Assembly (NCBI GenBank): GCA_905250115.1
Contig: CAJNOI010000192.1
Span: 62,001 to 126,000 of the forward strand
Reading direction: 5' to 3'
Length of the DNA: 64,000 nucleotides
Source of the DNA: Adineta steineri
Taxonomy: Eukaryota > Rotifera > Eurotatoria > Adinetida > Adinetidae
Part shown: piece after piece, positions 48,701 to 57,569 of the stretch
Numbering within the stretch: the first letter of the stretch is position 1
How the letters are laid out: every line of letters begins with the position of its first letter
The notes under the pieces: model-generated
Told to the model about the DNA's origin: nothing
Seen by the model: the letters and a program-made list of their open reading frames with translations, nothing else
Databases searched by the model: none
Made by a program: the position numbers and the translations under genes

Positions 48701-51589
48701 AATAGGTCTAAACATCTCGTACATACAATATTTGTTCAATATTCAAAAGATGTTGAGAGAAAATTAAAAAGAAGTAATGTCTACATACCTTGACATGTTT
48801 TCCACCATTTATGACAATTGCCAGTTATACAATCTGAGTTTATAGAGCAAGTAGTATTGATACTACATCGTCGGTAACATATTTGACCACCACAATCAGG
48901 ACCACTTTCATCCTGATTCGTATTTCCATCACAACAAGATGGTACTGCAACATAATAATCATCAATTTAAAATATAGACTATGTGAAAAAACTTTGCTTT
49001 TTATTTCACTATAAAATGACCGTCAATGTCGACTGATCTATTATCTTATATATATTATATATCTATAATCAACTAACAATTGTTTTTTCTTCGATGTTTT
49101 CACATATATAATCGCGCTGATTTCAATAATTAAAATATGCAGATATCAATTAAGAACTTTTTTGCTTTCTAACTAGCAACTGATAAATGATCAACTACCT
49201 GCACAAATATCCATGTAAGTTTTCTCCAGAAAAATAATTGAAGTAACTATTTTGATATACAGAAGACTGAAATGAAATCTATATTTACCTTGACATAGCT
49301 TCAATGATATGTAACAGTTGTTGTTCATACAATCCGAATTAACTAAGCAAGCTTGATTTATGCCACATCGATTTGAGCAAGTTGCACCACCACAATCAAT
49401 ATTAACTTCATCTTGATTCTTATTTCCATCAGTGCAAGATGGCTCTGAAAAATAAACATTAATGTATGTTTTTATTCGAACGAAAGTATAATTTTAAAGA
49501 TTTCACTGATTCTAACGAAAATACAAGCATTGCGCAGAAATCGTATCTTTTTCGATTACCTTGACATGTTTGTTTTGTTTGATGACAGTTTCCATTTGTA
49601 CAATCTGCATTCTTGGCACAAGTTTGATTTAAACCACATCGAGCTGTACATACAATACCACCACAATCAGAACCACTTTCGTCCTGATTTTGATTTCCAT
49701 CAGAACACGATGACGCTAAAAAATAAAAATAAATTTACAGTGCAAAGTATAAATTATGCAAGGAGAATTTGAGATAATCGACAAATAAAAAAATGCTCAT
49801 GGAATAATATTAAAACGAAATATGAATGGACTGCAGATTCAAAAATTAGACTACTGCTAATGTTTAAATCTATATAAATTTTGTTCCCATCTGTAACAAA
49901 GATTAAAATAAAAAACTCAATCAATATCAATAAGAACTAAATAGCCGAAGAAAGCTGATTAAAATCATTAATTTTTTCCGTTTTAACATTAGGTATGTCG
50001 GTATTGTCTCTCTTTATCAAGGAAGAAGGTCTATAATCTAGAGGAAATGTTTGAAGTTACCTTGACACATTTTCAGTGTTTGATGGCAGTTTCCATTTGC
50101 ACAGTCCGAGTTAGCTGTGCAAGCTTGACTCAAACCACATCGAGCTGCACATATAGTGCCACCGCAATCAATACTTGTTTCATCTTGATTTTTATTTCCA
50201 TCAGAACACGATGGTGCTAAAAAATAAATATAAATTTACACTTTGAGGCATATACTATTTAACTAGTAACGCTCATCCTTTGGATTCGCTGCCCCTTTTC
50301 TTAAAGGAAACTTAGTATGACTATTACTGAAAATCATTTCAGTTTTGATTATATTATATGTTATGGTTTTCTTGATAGCATGCAAGCAAGGAAGAAAACA
50401 TCCACTTTTTAACGATGATCGTTTTATAGAAATATACTCAACTGTGATTCATATATACTTTTTTCCAGACTTTCAGACACGTTCGTTTCGAAGTACTTCT
50501 GTCGAACTTTACAAAAATTCAATTTTGAGGTGGCACGATTATTCTGAAAATTTTTCTGAAGAAAGTTTATTTTAATCTATCCTATACTGTATCTGACAGA
50601 TAATTTATAGGGCTTTCCAAATCACTATTTGGATTTAACTTGGCTAATCGTCATTGTTAGAAAATTTCAAAAATAAAAGGGAATCTTATAAGTTTGGTTT
50701 TCTATGGATTCAAATTAGTATAAATAAATATATTTATAATAGACGAATGAAAAATATAACTCGATTTATTCTGCAAATATCTATTTTGAATTTTAATTTG
50801 TCGACGAAAAGAGAATTGTGCTACCATAGAAAGAGAATTAGAAACCTCTGTAACTGGATGAAAACGTACCTGATTTTAGCTGTGCACGAGTGATTGTTGT
50901 TGCCGAACACATTGTCAATGAAATAGAAGTTGTTGTACCATTTGTTAGTGTAGCTGGTATTGTCAATGATTGAAATATTGTCTTAATCTGTGACATAAGT
51001 TTGTCGGTGGCAATTTGTCGACATCTTGATGTGGTACATATTTTAGAATTACCAGCCGATAGTTGAATTGTGAACAAATCTCCTCCATCATTGTTTTCAC
51101 CATTGCACGTACTTGTTCTACAATAATATCAATATAAATACATGAAAAATCAACTGATGCACTTACTCTCGCTTCTTTCTGTTCGTGTTCATTTGTGAAG
51201 CAAACTCAGCGATTAAAACATTGATCTTACTAGCAGGCAATGCATTGTTGAACTAAAAGTTTTAAAAAAAATATATAAAATTACGATAGAATGAGACGGA
51301 AACAACTTGCCTGATTACTTAATGCATCTAAATCCATTGCATTATAAACTGACGAATCCAACACGCCTGTCGTAAAATCGAATTCAAAAAGTTGTGAAAC
51401 TTAAATAAAAAAAAGCATTATTTGAGAAATAAGATAAGAATGATAGATACATGTATCCACATGAACATCGACTGCTTTGTTTGGAAGATATACAGGAATG
51501 AGAGAGAGAACAATCGTTCCTCCGAAAAACCACAGAAACATAATTCCACAGACTATGACGAGTAATATCGTCCATGAATTAGCCTTCAT
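24742..51589 (-). CDS. Giant 44-exon cysteine-rich repeat surface protein
   Basis: Four 5' exons (51451..51589, 51311..51399, 51167..51252, 50870..51117) are followed by 40 repeat exons, listed in the three array entries. About 2,240 residues. The N-terminus MKANSWTILLVIVCGIMFLWFF is a signal-anchor. A ~140-residue ectodomain region with three cysteines then leads into the array. Each repeat follows PSC-x-DGN-x-N-xx-E-x-D-I/V-DCGG-(x)-x-C-xxx-C-xxxxx-C-xxN-x-DC-x-NGNC-H-x-T-xxx-C-Q, normally eight cysteines. All intron phases agree (1, 0, 2, 1, then 1-1 throughout) and nearly all donors/acceptors are canonical. Comparable CxDG...DxDCGG repeats occur, from memory, in bacterial and protist extracellular proteins, so adhesion or a protective surface coat is inferred, not shown. 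No terminal exon was identified; reading through the last donor would add 25 residues and stop at 24,665. It could be more than one gene, but no internal start or stop suggests that. Confidence 0.78.
24901..26488 (-). other. Large intron before the last array exon
   Basis: 1.6 kb, AT-rich, no additional Cys-rich module and no other gene seen. Confidence 0.5.
27795..27840. repeat. Telomere-like fold-back in intron
   Basis: CTTGGGTGTGG against ACCCACACCCACC, loop about 20 nt, located just 3' of the donor of the array exon 27873..28025. Confidence 0.5.
27873..31000 (-). repeat. Tandem three-exon duplication within the array
   Basis: Exons 28848-28422-27873 and exons 30498-30018-29468 form two successive copies of a ~1.6 kb unit. 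The introns 28,575-28,847 and 30,171-30,497 share a long block. The introns 28,026-28,421 and 29,621-30,017 are about 93 percent identical by eye over nearly 400 nt. A partial third copy is 32118..32686, whose intron begins with the same aaaatgaagattttag block. The unit's outer boundary near 31,000 is approximate. Confidence 0.8.
30651..32117 (-). other. Large intron
   Basis: 1.47 kb without a module or other gene. A short gtctg-rich stretch lies near 31,185-31,240. Confidence 0.5.
32635..32644. other. Assembly gap (10 N)
   Basis: Ten Ns interrupt the array exon 32572..32686. The exon is 115 nt as given against 153 expected, so the gap stands for about 48 bases. It removes the DCGG-C-C part of that module, plausibly because near-identical exons confused assembly. 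Confidence 0.9.
33005..33690. repeat. Inverted repeat, ~170-nt arms, in an array intron
   Basis: The left arm 33,005-33,185 (acttaggccata... to ...atctcgatgaaaattt) matches the reverse complement of 33,530-33,690 at roughly 75-80 percent by eye. The loop is about 340 nt. No TSD or transposase is evident. Confidence 0.6.
34790..34812. repeat. Solo terminal-repeat sequence of the 41.3-kb element
   Basis: GAAGTCTCGCTTTTCCCCCT followed by TTG matches the right end of the element at 41,265-41,466 with two or three differences. No partner end was found nearby. Confidence 0.55.
36700..37222. repeat. Large, recent inverted repeat in an array intron
   Basis: The left arm 36,700-36,886 and the right arm 37,036-37,222 are inverted copies with only about five or six mismatches in ~185 nt, around a 149-nt spacer. 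Landmarks are gattatgctagtctagtggt and gcaatataagctcaaaaaca in the right arm. Weaker similarity extends to about 36,655 and 37,265. It sits in the 847-nt intron between the array exons 37424..37576 and 36402..36554. Confidence 0.85.
38228..38303. repeat. Hairpin in an array intron
   Basis: CAGATACAAAATGAAATTGA at the left and TTCATTGTCATTTTGTATCT followed by G at the right form ~27-nt arms with three or four mismatches. It lies in the intron 38,038-38,398, whose other half is shared with the intron 36,095-36,401. The hairpin is absent there. Confidence 0.65.
40521..41706 (-). other. Large intron carrying the TIR element
   Basis: 1.19 kb between array exons. Apart from the element at 41,265-41,466 nothing was recognised. 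The short plus-strand frames here translate the minisatellite and are not genes. Confidence 0.55.
41265..41466. repeat. TIR element with internal minisatellite
   Basis: The terminal inverted repeats 41,265-41,288 and 41,443-41,466 match at 23 of 24 positions (CAAGGGGGAAAAAGCGAGAC against its complement). The interior (about 41,289-41,430) is a degenerate array of TACTCCCATCG / TACTTCAT-type units of roughly 11-13 nt. No coding capacity, so a MITE-like non-autonomous element is inferred. A solo end occurs at 34,790. Confidence 0.7.
41974..42037. repeat. Telomere-like fold-back in intron
   Basis: ATCTTGAAAGTGTGAGTGTA pairs with ACACCCACACTCCTCAAGAT. Arms are about 22-25 nt with few mismatches. 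Confidence 0.65.
43004..50216 (-). repeat. Cys-rich exon array, N-terminal third (repeats 1-15)
   Basis: Exons in coding order: 50061..50216, 49560..49715, 49289..49444, 48789..48944, 48403..48558, 47585..47740, 47356..47511, 46995..47150, 46596..46748, 45716..45871, 45281..45433, 45021..45176, 44698..44850, 43692..43847, 43004..43156. The first eight are all 156 nt (52 residues, one extra residue between DCGG and C, as in DCGGSPC). Later ones mix 156 and 153 nt. One intron, 47512-47584, is only 73 nt. Departures include DCGGQICYRRC and KWWKTC in repeat 4 and SSCSDGNQN in repeat 2. Each exon encodes exactly one module, so the array can grow or shrink by whole exons without frame damage. Confidence 0.85.
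50870..51589 (-). CDS. 5' exons of the giant gene: anchor and N-terminal ectodomain
   Basis: Exon 1 (51451..51589) encodes MKANSW plus ~30 hydrophobic residues and VYLPNKAVDVHVDT. Exon 2 (51311..51399) encodes SQLFEFDFTTGVLDSSVYNA and on to ALSNQ. Exon 3 (51167..51252) encodes FNNALPASKINVLIAEFASQ and on to NRKKR. Exon 4 (50870..51117) encodes TSTCNGENNDGGDLFTIQLS through to TITRAQLKS. KKRE in exon 3 could be a furin-type cleavage site. The intron between exons 2 and 3 has a GC donor (CAG-gcaagt) in place of GT. A good 3' splice-like sequence (aattgcag) lies 8 nt before the start codon. I do not recognise the ~140-residue domain. Confidence 0.7.
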
Positions 51590-51726
51590 TTGACTGCTGC
51601 AATTGATAAACGCTACTTTGAATTATATTTCCTTTAAATAAAGAAGAAAACTATATCAATAAATTGTACAATTTTTTCACATTCAGTTGACTAAACAATA
51701 CTGCTTCACATACACTGCTATTCAAC

Positions 51727-51870
51727 ACTAACCCACACCCACCCTCATACCTCGGAATGATCTAGCCTGGGCCTAGTGAAAGAGCACTACCTTCCGGAAC
51801 AGATGGACCTCATTAAATCAGCCCAATAGATTGGATGGACCTGTGATTTACTTCAGCTACCCAATCCGAT
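51727..51870 (-). repeat. Half telomere-like motif and tRNA-like fragment
   Basis: ACTAACCCACACCCACCCTC (from 51,727) is directly followed by a comparatively GC-rich block. On the minus strand this reads GGTAGTGCTCTTTCACTAGG and then CCCAGGCTAGATCATTCC. That is reminiscent of a tRNA-Glu anticodon arm and T-arm, but stems do not pair well. Possibly a degenerate tRNA-derived SINE. Confidence 0.25.
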
Positions 51871-53787
51871 CTTCGACATCAACTTCTATATTAATTCAAA
51901 CAGATGTCGTTTATGACTAGAAAACTGTGTTTTCCGTTCAATGAATATATATATATATCAGTGAGTAAGCACTGACGAAGAATTCTGATTTATGTCTTAT
52001 ATTTTTGTTGCTGAACCTGTTAATAAATAAATATTTCATCCAAGAAAGTTATCCATAAGAATTGGATGATTCAAATAATTTTATTCTATCTATGCAGTTC
52101 TTTCCAGTCGCAATATAACTAAATTTCTTGTGAATTAATTTACGTAAGTAAGAAATCTTTCTAACTATTATTTGGCCAAGCTCAGCCTAAACAACTGACT
52201 CGATCTCGAGGCATAATATGTGAAACTAAATGAAATGTTTTGTTAGATAAAAACAAAGTGAACCGTCATACTTGTGACATGTCCATTTATATCCTCTCAA
52301 AATACTACTGTTAGTCGTTGACGTTATCCATTTAAAAAATTAAGAAGTTTATCTACGATTGACTACTTTATTTATGATTTATAATGAAATTATCTAACAT
52401 CGAAAACACCAAGTTGAATATGAACTCTCTTTAATTTCGGACTATATTTAAATTTTATATTTTCCCAATTGATTATATGGTCACTCAGATATAATATAAC
52501 TTGTCGCTATTTTTGTGGCAATATCAACAACTTATTCGTTTATGATACGCGCAAACAGTTAATAATATCGGATAAAAACACTGCTTACCTTTTTTGTTGC
52601 GTATATAAAGCTAGATTTTTAATGTGAAAACATTAGTAATATTCGTTGATTATATATCAGTAGCTCCTCCGCATCTCTTTTTCGTATTTTTTAATTTTCG
52701 TTTTTACTGTTCTTGCTTACCATTTACATTTCGTTTTCGTCATTTCATCACGGCGTTATCGCTCATTAGTCAAGCTTTTGCGCATATTTTCGAACTAATC
52801 AGCGTTTTAGGTCAATGCGCAGAAACGATTTGCGCGTTAGAATGGCGCAAAAAATACATTTGAAGCATTAATATTTTCGACAATTACAATCGAACATATA
52901 TACGCTGTCCGAAAACTCTCTTTCAGATAAATTTTTCATATCTCCTTTTTATTTTATTTAGAAAATCGGTCGATAGATACACGAAGTTTTGGTTTATATG
53001 AAGAACCTTGAAAAAACACTATTCAAAGCTAAGACCTTCGATCAAAATACAGAAATTTTGTATGTTTCTATTTCTAGAAAAGTGTATGCATAATGTTTCT
53101 TTCAGATGCTCAAATTTGAATTTTATAGGATTAGCACCCGCTTTTTTCAACATATGCCAAAATGAAATTCTATGAAAAGACTATGTAAGAGTCAGAAAAT
53201 TCAACTTAGTTAAAACATACATGCGGCACAATATTTTTGGGGGAAAAGAAGCTGGCGAAAGAACTTGGCACATAAGACTTGAACTTTGCCCAGATTTAAC
53301 TTTTCAAAATCTTATATTTTATTTGATGCATTCATGCATTTCATGTTGATTAATTTATTTAAACTAGAATTAAAGTCAAAACTAATTATTTATTTTGTTG
53401 GACGTATTTCCTTTTGTAAAGAGAAAATCTTCGTGAATTCTCAGATTTTTAGAAAATGATGGAATCGCTCAATAAAATCTGAATTTTTACAAGTGCTCAT
53501 ATCAATGTACATTTGACTGTCTAATTAAAAAATCAAATTTATTATTTCCATTCTTTTAATATCGTATTGTTAAGAAAATAGAACTGCATCTATCAATAGA
53601 TATGGGCACTCTTAGAATATCTTTTCTTATTCTGTATAAATTATTTTCAAATTCACAATTTAACAATTTGTCTCTCGTACCGATATGGTTTATAGATAAA
53701 ATCCTCATATTAGAAAATTAAAATTTTATTTTCTGTGTTGTTGTTATTTTTTATCAGGATATTTTGGATACAGTTCATTAACTAGTT

Positions 53788-54060
53788 TTTATTTTTCTAA
53801 TCGAAAGATATTTGTTTTTATAATTGACAGTAATTTTGTTTCTAATCGAAAGATAATTTTTTTATGATTGAGTGTAATTATTTTTCTAATCGAAAAATAT
53901 TTTGTTTATGATTAACAGTAATTATGTTTTTAATCGAAAGATAAATTTTTTTATGATTGCAAGTAATTATTTTTCTAATCGAAAGTTATTTGTTTTTTAT
54001 TAATGAAAGAAATTACTTTTCGAATCGAAAGATATTTTTTTTTTGATGGACAGTAATTAG
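53788..54060. repeat. Tandem repeat, ~50-60-nt unit, about five copies
   Basis: The recurring core is TTTTTCTAATCGAAAGATAT, followed by an AT-rich stretch and ATTGACAGTAATT. Five diverged copies are recognisable by TCTAATCGAAAG-type cores near 53,796, 53,841, 53,893, 53,972 and 54,020, with others in between. Confidence 0.7.
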
Positions 54061-54641
54061 CTACGTGCATGATTTCTATTTTTCTTCATACGCAAACTAA
54101 TCGATCACTCGTCACATATTTTACTGGAAATTGCGCAACAATTATAAAACTGTCGCAACAAAGTATTATTTTTTCGTGATCTAATAGGCATTAAAAAAAA
54201 GAAAATTTCAAGAAAGACTGATGTGAGTGCAAATTGCTTACTGCAGTTTGTCGCTGATACGTATCCAGTAGAAGCACTTGTGAATTGTGTTTTTGTTCGC
54301 TCATGATTTCATACGGCGATTTGCTTATGCGTCGATCAATACAAAAATTAGTGAAGTTTGAATCTAAAATTGTTGTTTGGTTCTAATGCTTAATACGTAG
54401 AAATAAAACTAATATATTTGTAAAATGCTGCTAAATAAATTGCTCTTTTTCGAAACAATAAACAAGCAAATGTAAACTATAAGAGTAAGACATACTCATG
54501 AAAAAATGTTTATTACAATGAAATGTTTGTGTCAATTCCAAAGATGGTCTTAAACTGATACCAGTACGTATAATAATCATAACAGATCAGTGCTAAAATA
54601 CCATGTAATCTTATAGGACCTCTCAGGAGTTTCAAAAAACT

Positions 54642-54720
54642 CATCTTGAGAGTGTGGGTGTAGATGTATATACTTCATCCTTTTATCGAACTACACCCAA
54701 CCACCCACATCCTCAAGAAG
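54642..54720. repeat. Telomere-like fold-back
   Basis: TCTTGAGAGTGTGGGTGTAG at the left pairs with CTACACCCAACCACCCACAT followed by CCTCAAGA at the right. The loop is about 30 nt. Confidence 0.65.
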
Positions 54721-55019
54721 AAGATATACATGTGTATAAAGAAAAAAAACATAGATGTCGTCTATAACACACATGATCTTTTTATTAGAAGAAAATTTAT
54801 TAAGATATATATACGATTAAAGAAAGAAATAGTTAGATAGTAAATTGAAACATCATTTCTTCAGCAACAAAAAACCTTTTTTTCCTGCTGTAATTTTGTG
54901 TTGCATGCATCTTACATATCAAAAAAAAAAATTTTTTTTTCTTTTAATCTTATCTTATCATTAAAAAGAACATTCTTTTTGGTTTTTATTAAAACATCAT
55001 TTTATTATTTAACTTATTC

Positions 55020-56708
55020 ATGAAGAATATTCAATATTTAATTTATTTATTAATTCAAATTAATTTTATAAAATCATCTGAAATTTTTACATTAAATATT
55101 GGAGTACATTTATTAGTGGATAATCAATATATTGAAAATTCATCTTCATTAGAATTTCAAAACGGTAAAATCGAAAAAGATCTTGATCATCCATTAATTT
55201 ATCCTGAATATCCATGGGAAAATGCAATTCATTTCTATACAAGTTTTTTACAAGTTCCAGCTGATTTATCTCTTGCAAGAAAACCAATGTATCTCTTATA
55301 TTATGCATGTGCTTCATCATATGATATTTTATTTAATAATAATGTATCTGTATGTATTTCTAATAGTACTGATGGAATTCATTGGGAAAAACCGTTATTA
55401 TCATATTATCCTTATAGAGGAAATGGGAGCGAACCACCTCGTCTTACTAATATTGTATTTATGACTGACGTCAATGAATTTTTTGGTTCTGTTTTTATTG
55501 ATCAACGTCCAGGAATATCTCGTTCAGAAATCTTCAAAATGACATATGAACATACATCTAAACGTTATGTATATATTGGTACATCACCTGATGGATTTAT
55601 TTGGACAAAAGGTATTGAACCAGCTCATCCAACAGCTGATTTATCTGATACACAAACAGTTATGTTATATTCTCCAAATAATGGTGGTCAATATATTTTA
55701 TATGGTCGATTAAATTCTGCTGTATCAAATACAAGTGTTTATTGTCCTGGTGCTTTGCCTAGTTATAGAAAAGTTGTTGTTACTTTATCTAATGAAAGTG
55801 TACATGGTCCATGGTCAAAATCTGTTGAAGCATTTCCTCTCGGTACACCAGATCCAATTCAATGTTTTGATAATTATAATCCAGCGACTTTATTTTATCA
55901 TAATATTTATTTTCTTTTTTCTTCTGGTTATCTTCATTGGACAGAAATAAATTCTGGTGCACCAATTCCACGTGCAGCTCAAAATGATGGAGTTATGGAT
56001 ATTCGATTAGCTCTTAGTCGTATTCCACAGGGTCCTTTTACTTTTCTAACAAGAGATCCATTTATTTCACGTGGAATTGGTATAATTGATTCAAAAACAA
56101 AATTAGTTAATGGTACTGGAAGTGATCGTGATGCTGGATTTGTTTTTTCATCATCAAATGGTTTGATGGATCCTGATTTTATTCGATCTGATGTTGACAT
56201 ACTTTCACCATGGATGTATCATATTTATTGGGGTTCACAAACAACACATGCTGGTGGTGGAGCATATTTAAGTCAATATTGGCCAGGTGCATTTACTGGA
56301 ATATTTAAAGCACGTTTACGTCGAGAAGGTTATGTTTCTCTTTCAACATTATCATCAAATCCAACAGGTTATGGTTGGTTTATTTCCAAAGTTTTATCAT
56401 TACCTAATAATAAGAAGAAGAATAGAAATCAACAATTACAAATGTATATCAATGCTGATACATCAACAGCAGGTTTTTTTGCTATTCAGTTTGAAGATGG
56501 TTTAACAAACAATCCAATTGAAGGATATACATTTGATGAATGTAAAACATTACATCAAAATGGAATTCGACAATTGCTACAATGGCGTAGACAAAATGAA
56601 ACTTATTCGGGAGATTTAACACCACTAGTTAATTATTCAAATGGTATTCGATTTCATATACATATGGCACATACAAAATTATATTCTTTTATTTTATCAT
56701 ATGTTTAA
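55020..56708 (+). CDS. Secreted glycoside-hydrolase-like beta-propeller protein
   Basis: Intronless, 562 aa, starting with a signal peptide (MKNIQYLIYLLIQINFIKSS). The order of motifs matches the bacterial five-bladed-propeller (GH32/43-like) proteins I know from Planctomycetes and relatives. These are an opening LLVDNQYIENSS, then PLIYPEYPWEN, SNSTDGIHWEKPLL, GTSPDGFIWTKG, a DTQTVMLYS...GGQYILYGR blade and LSRIPQGPFTFL. Such proteins are predicted to bind or cleave carbohydrate; I cannot point to the catalytic acids with certainty. Many Asn-X-Ser/Thr sequons fit secretion through the eukaryotic pathway. The C-terminal ~120 residues (after GIFKARLRREGYVSL) look like an accessory beta domain. 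Absence of introns in a 1.7-kb gene, together with the bacterial-type family, suggests horizontal acquisition. Confidence 0.75.
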   Translation: MKNIQYLIYLLIQINFIKSSEIFTLNIGVHLLVDNQYIENSSSLEFQNGKIEKDLDHPLIYPEYPWENAIHFYTSFLQVPADLSLARKPMYLLYYACASSYDILFNNNVSVCISNSTDGIHWEKPLLSYYPYRGNGSEPPRLTNIVFMTDVNEFFGSVFIDQRPGISRSEIFKMTYEHTSKRYVYIGTSPDGFIWTKGIEPAHPTADLSDTQTVMLYSPNNGGQYILYGRLNSAVSNTSVYCPGALPSYRKVVVTLSNESVHGPWSKSVEAFPLGTPDPIQCFDNYNPATLFYHNIYFLFSSGYLHWTEINSGAPIPRAAQNDGVMDIRLALSRIPQGPFTFLTRDPFISRGIGIIDSKTKLVNGTGSDRDAGFVFSSSNGLMDPDFIRSDVDILSPWMYHIYWGSQTTHAGGGAYLSQYWPGAFTGIFKARLRREGYVSLSTLSSNPTGYGWFISKVLSLPNNKKKNRNQQLQMYINADTSTAGFFAIQFEDGLTNNPIEGYTFDECKTLHQNGIRQLLQWRRQNETYSGDLTPLVNYSNGIRFHIHMAHTKLYSFILSYV

Positions 56709-57569
56709 TCGAAATATAATCTTCAAGTGTCATAATTGGTATGAACAAGATCATAGATTCCATTCATCGCTTTTTTATAACGAAAACATTTTAAACAGCG
56801 TTTACAACAAATAATCATCTCTCTTTTTCAATAAATCATTTATATATCTTTCTTTGTTATTTATATTGTCTTTTTCAGATTTTAGTTTCCAAATATAAAG
56901 ATAAAAAACTATTCTTTGTTTTTCTATGACAATAAGTCTAAAAATAAACAATCAACAAATTCCTTTTCTAGAAACTTCAATTACTACCATTAGCTAAATT
57001 AATCTCATATTTTGTAATTTTATTCAATGTATTTTTTACTCCAGGCAAGAAAAATGATTTTCAAAAACGAACAGTTACATGAAAAATAAGGATTTAAAGT
57101 AATTAAAAGAGTATTAAAAATGATAACCGGATTTCTTATTTACCTTCAAAGAGTTGTGCGTAATGAATGAATTCCTATAGAGAAATTAACAAATAAACAT
57201 GAATCTGTTCAAGTGATGTTTTATTTTACTTTTGTCAATAAAACAATTTCATATAACTGATCAGGTACTTTATATATCGAATGAAAAAACGTCATGATTT
57301 TAGTTACTATGAAACAAGAGAAGCGAAGAGTCTTTAATGAAATGAAAATGGTAGACATAGAAAATAAATATTTGAATAAATTTGAATGAATAAATAAAAA
57401 AAAGAGAAATTTATTTCTGATTTCAAGAAAACAAACAAGTGTTGAGAAAAACAGTTTTATGCTCTTCCACCTAAAAGAGAAATGTAAGAAGTAATGAGGA
57501 AAAAGGAGTAAAGGAAAATCAGTCATTGTTGTGCATACTTTGTTGTTTTCTTCGATCACATAAAAAATA
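56709..57569. other. Intergenic region
   Basis: No gene seen. The minus-strand frame at 57,221-57,607 overlaps the signal-peptide exon of the next gene and is not supported. Confidence 0.5.

Larger units (their letters stand above)
51871..55019. other. Intergenic region upstream of two divergent genes
   Basis: About 3.1 kb separating the start of the giant gene (-) from the propeller gene (+). No supported gene. It contains a (at)n tract near 51,945, a ~58-nt tandem repeat (53,788-54,060) and a telomere-like fold-back (54,642-54,720). Confidence 0.55.

Noticed and set aside
27873-50216. CRISPR-like array
   Set aside because: The regular spacing of ~150-nt repeats comes from coding exons with diverged sequence and irregular introns, not from short identical direct repeats.
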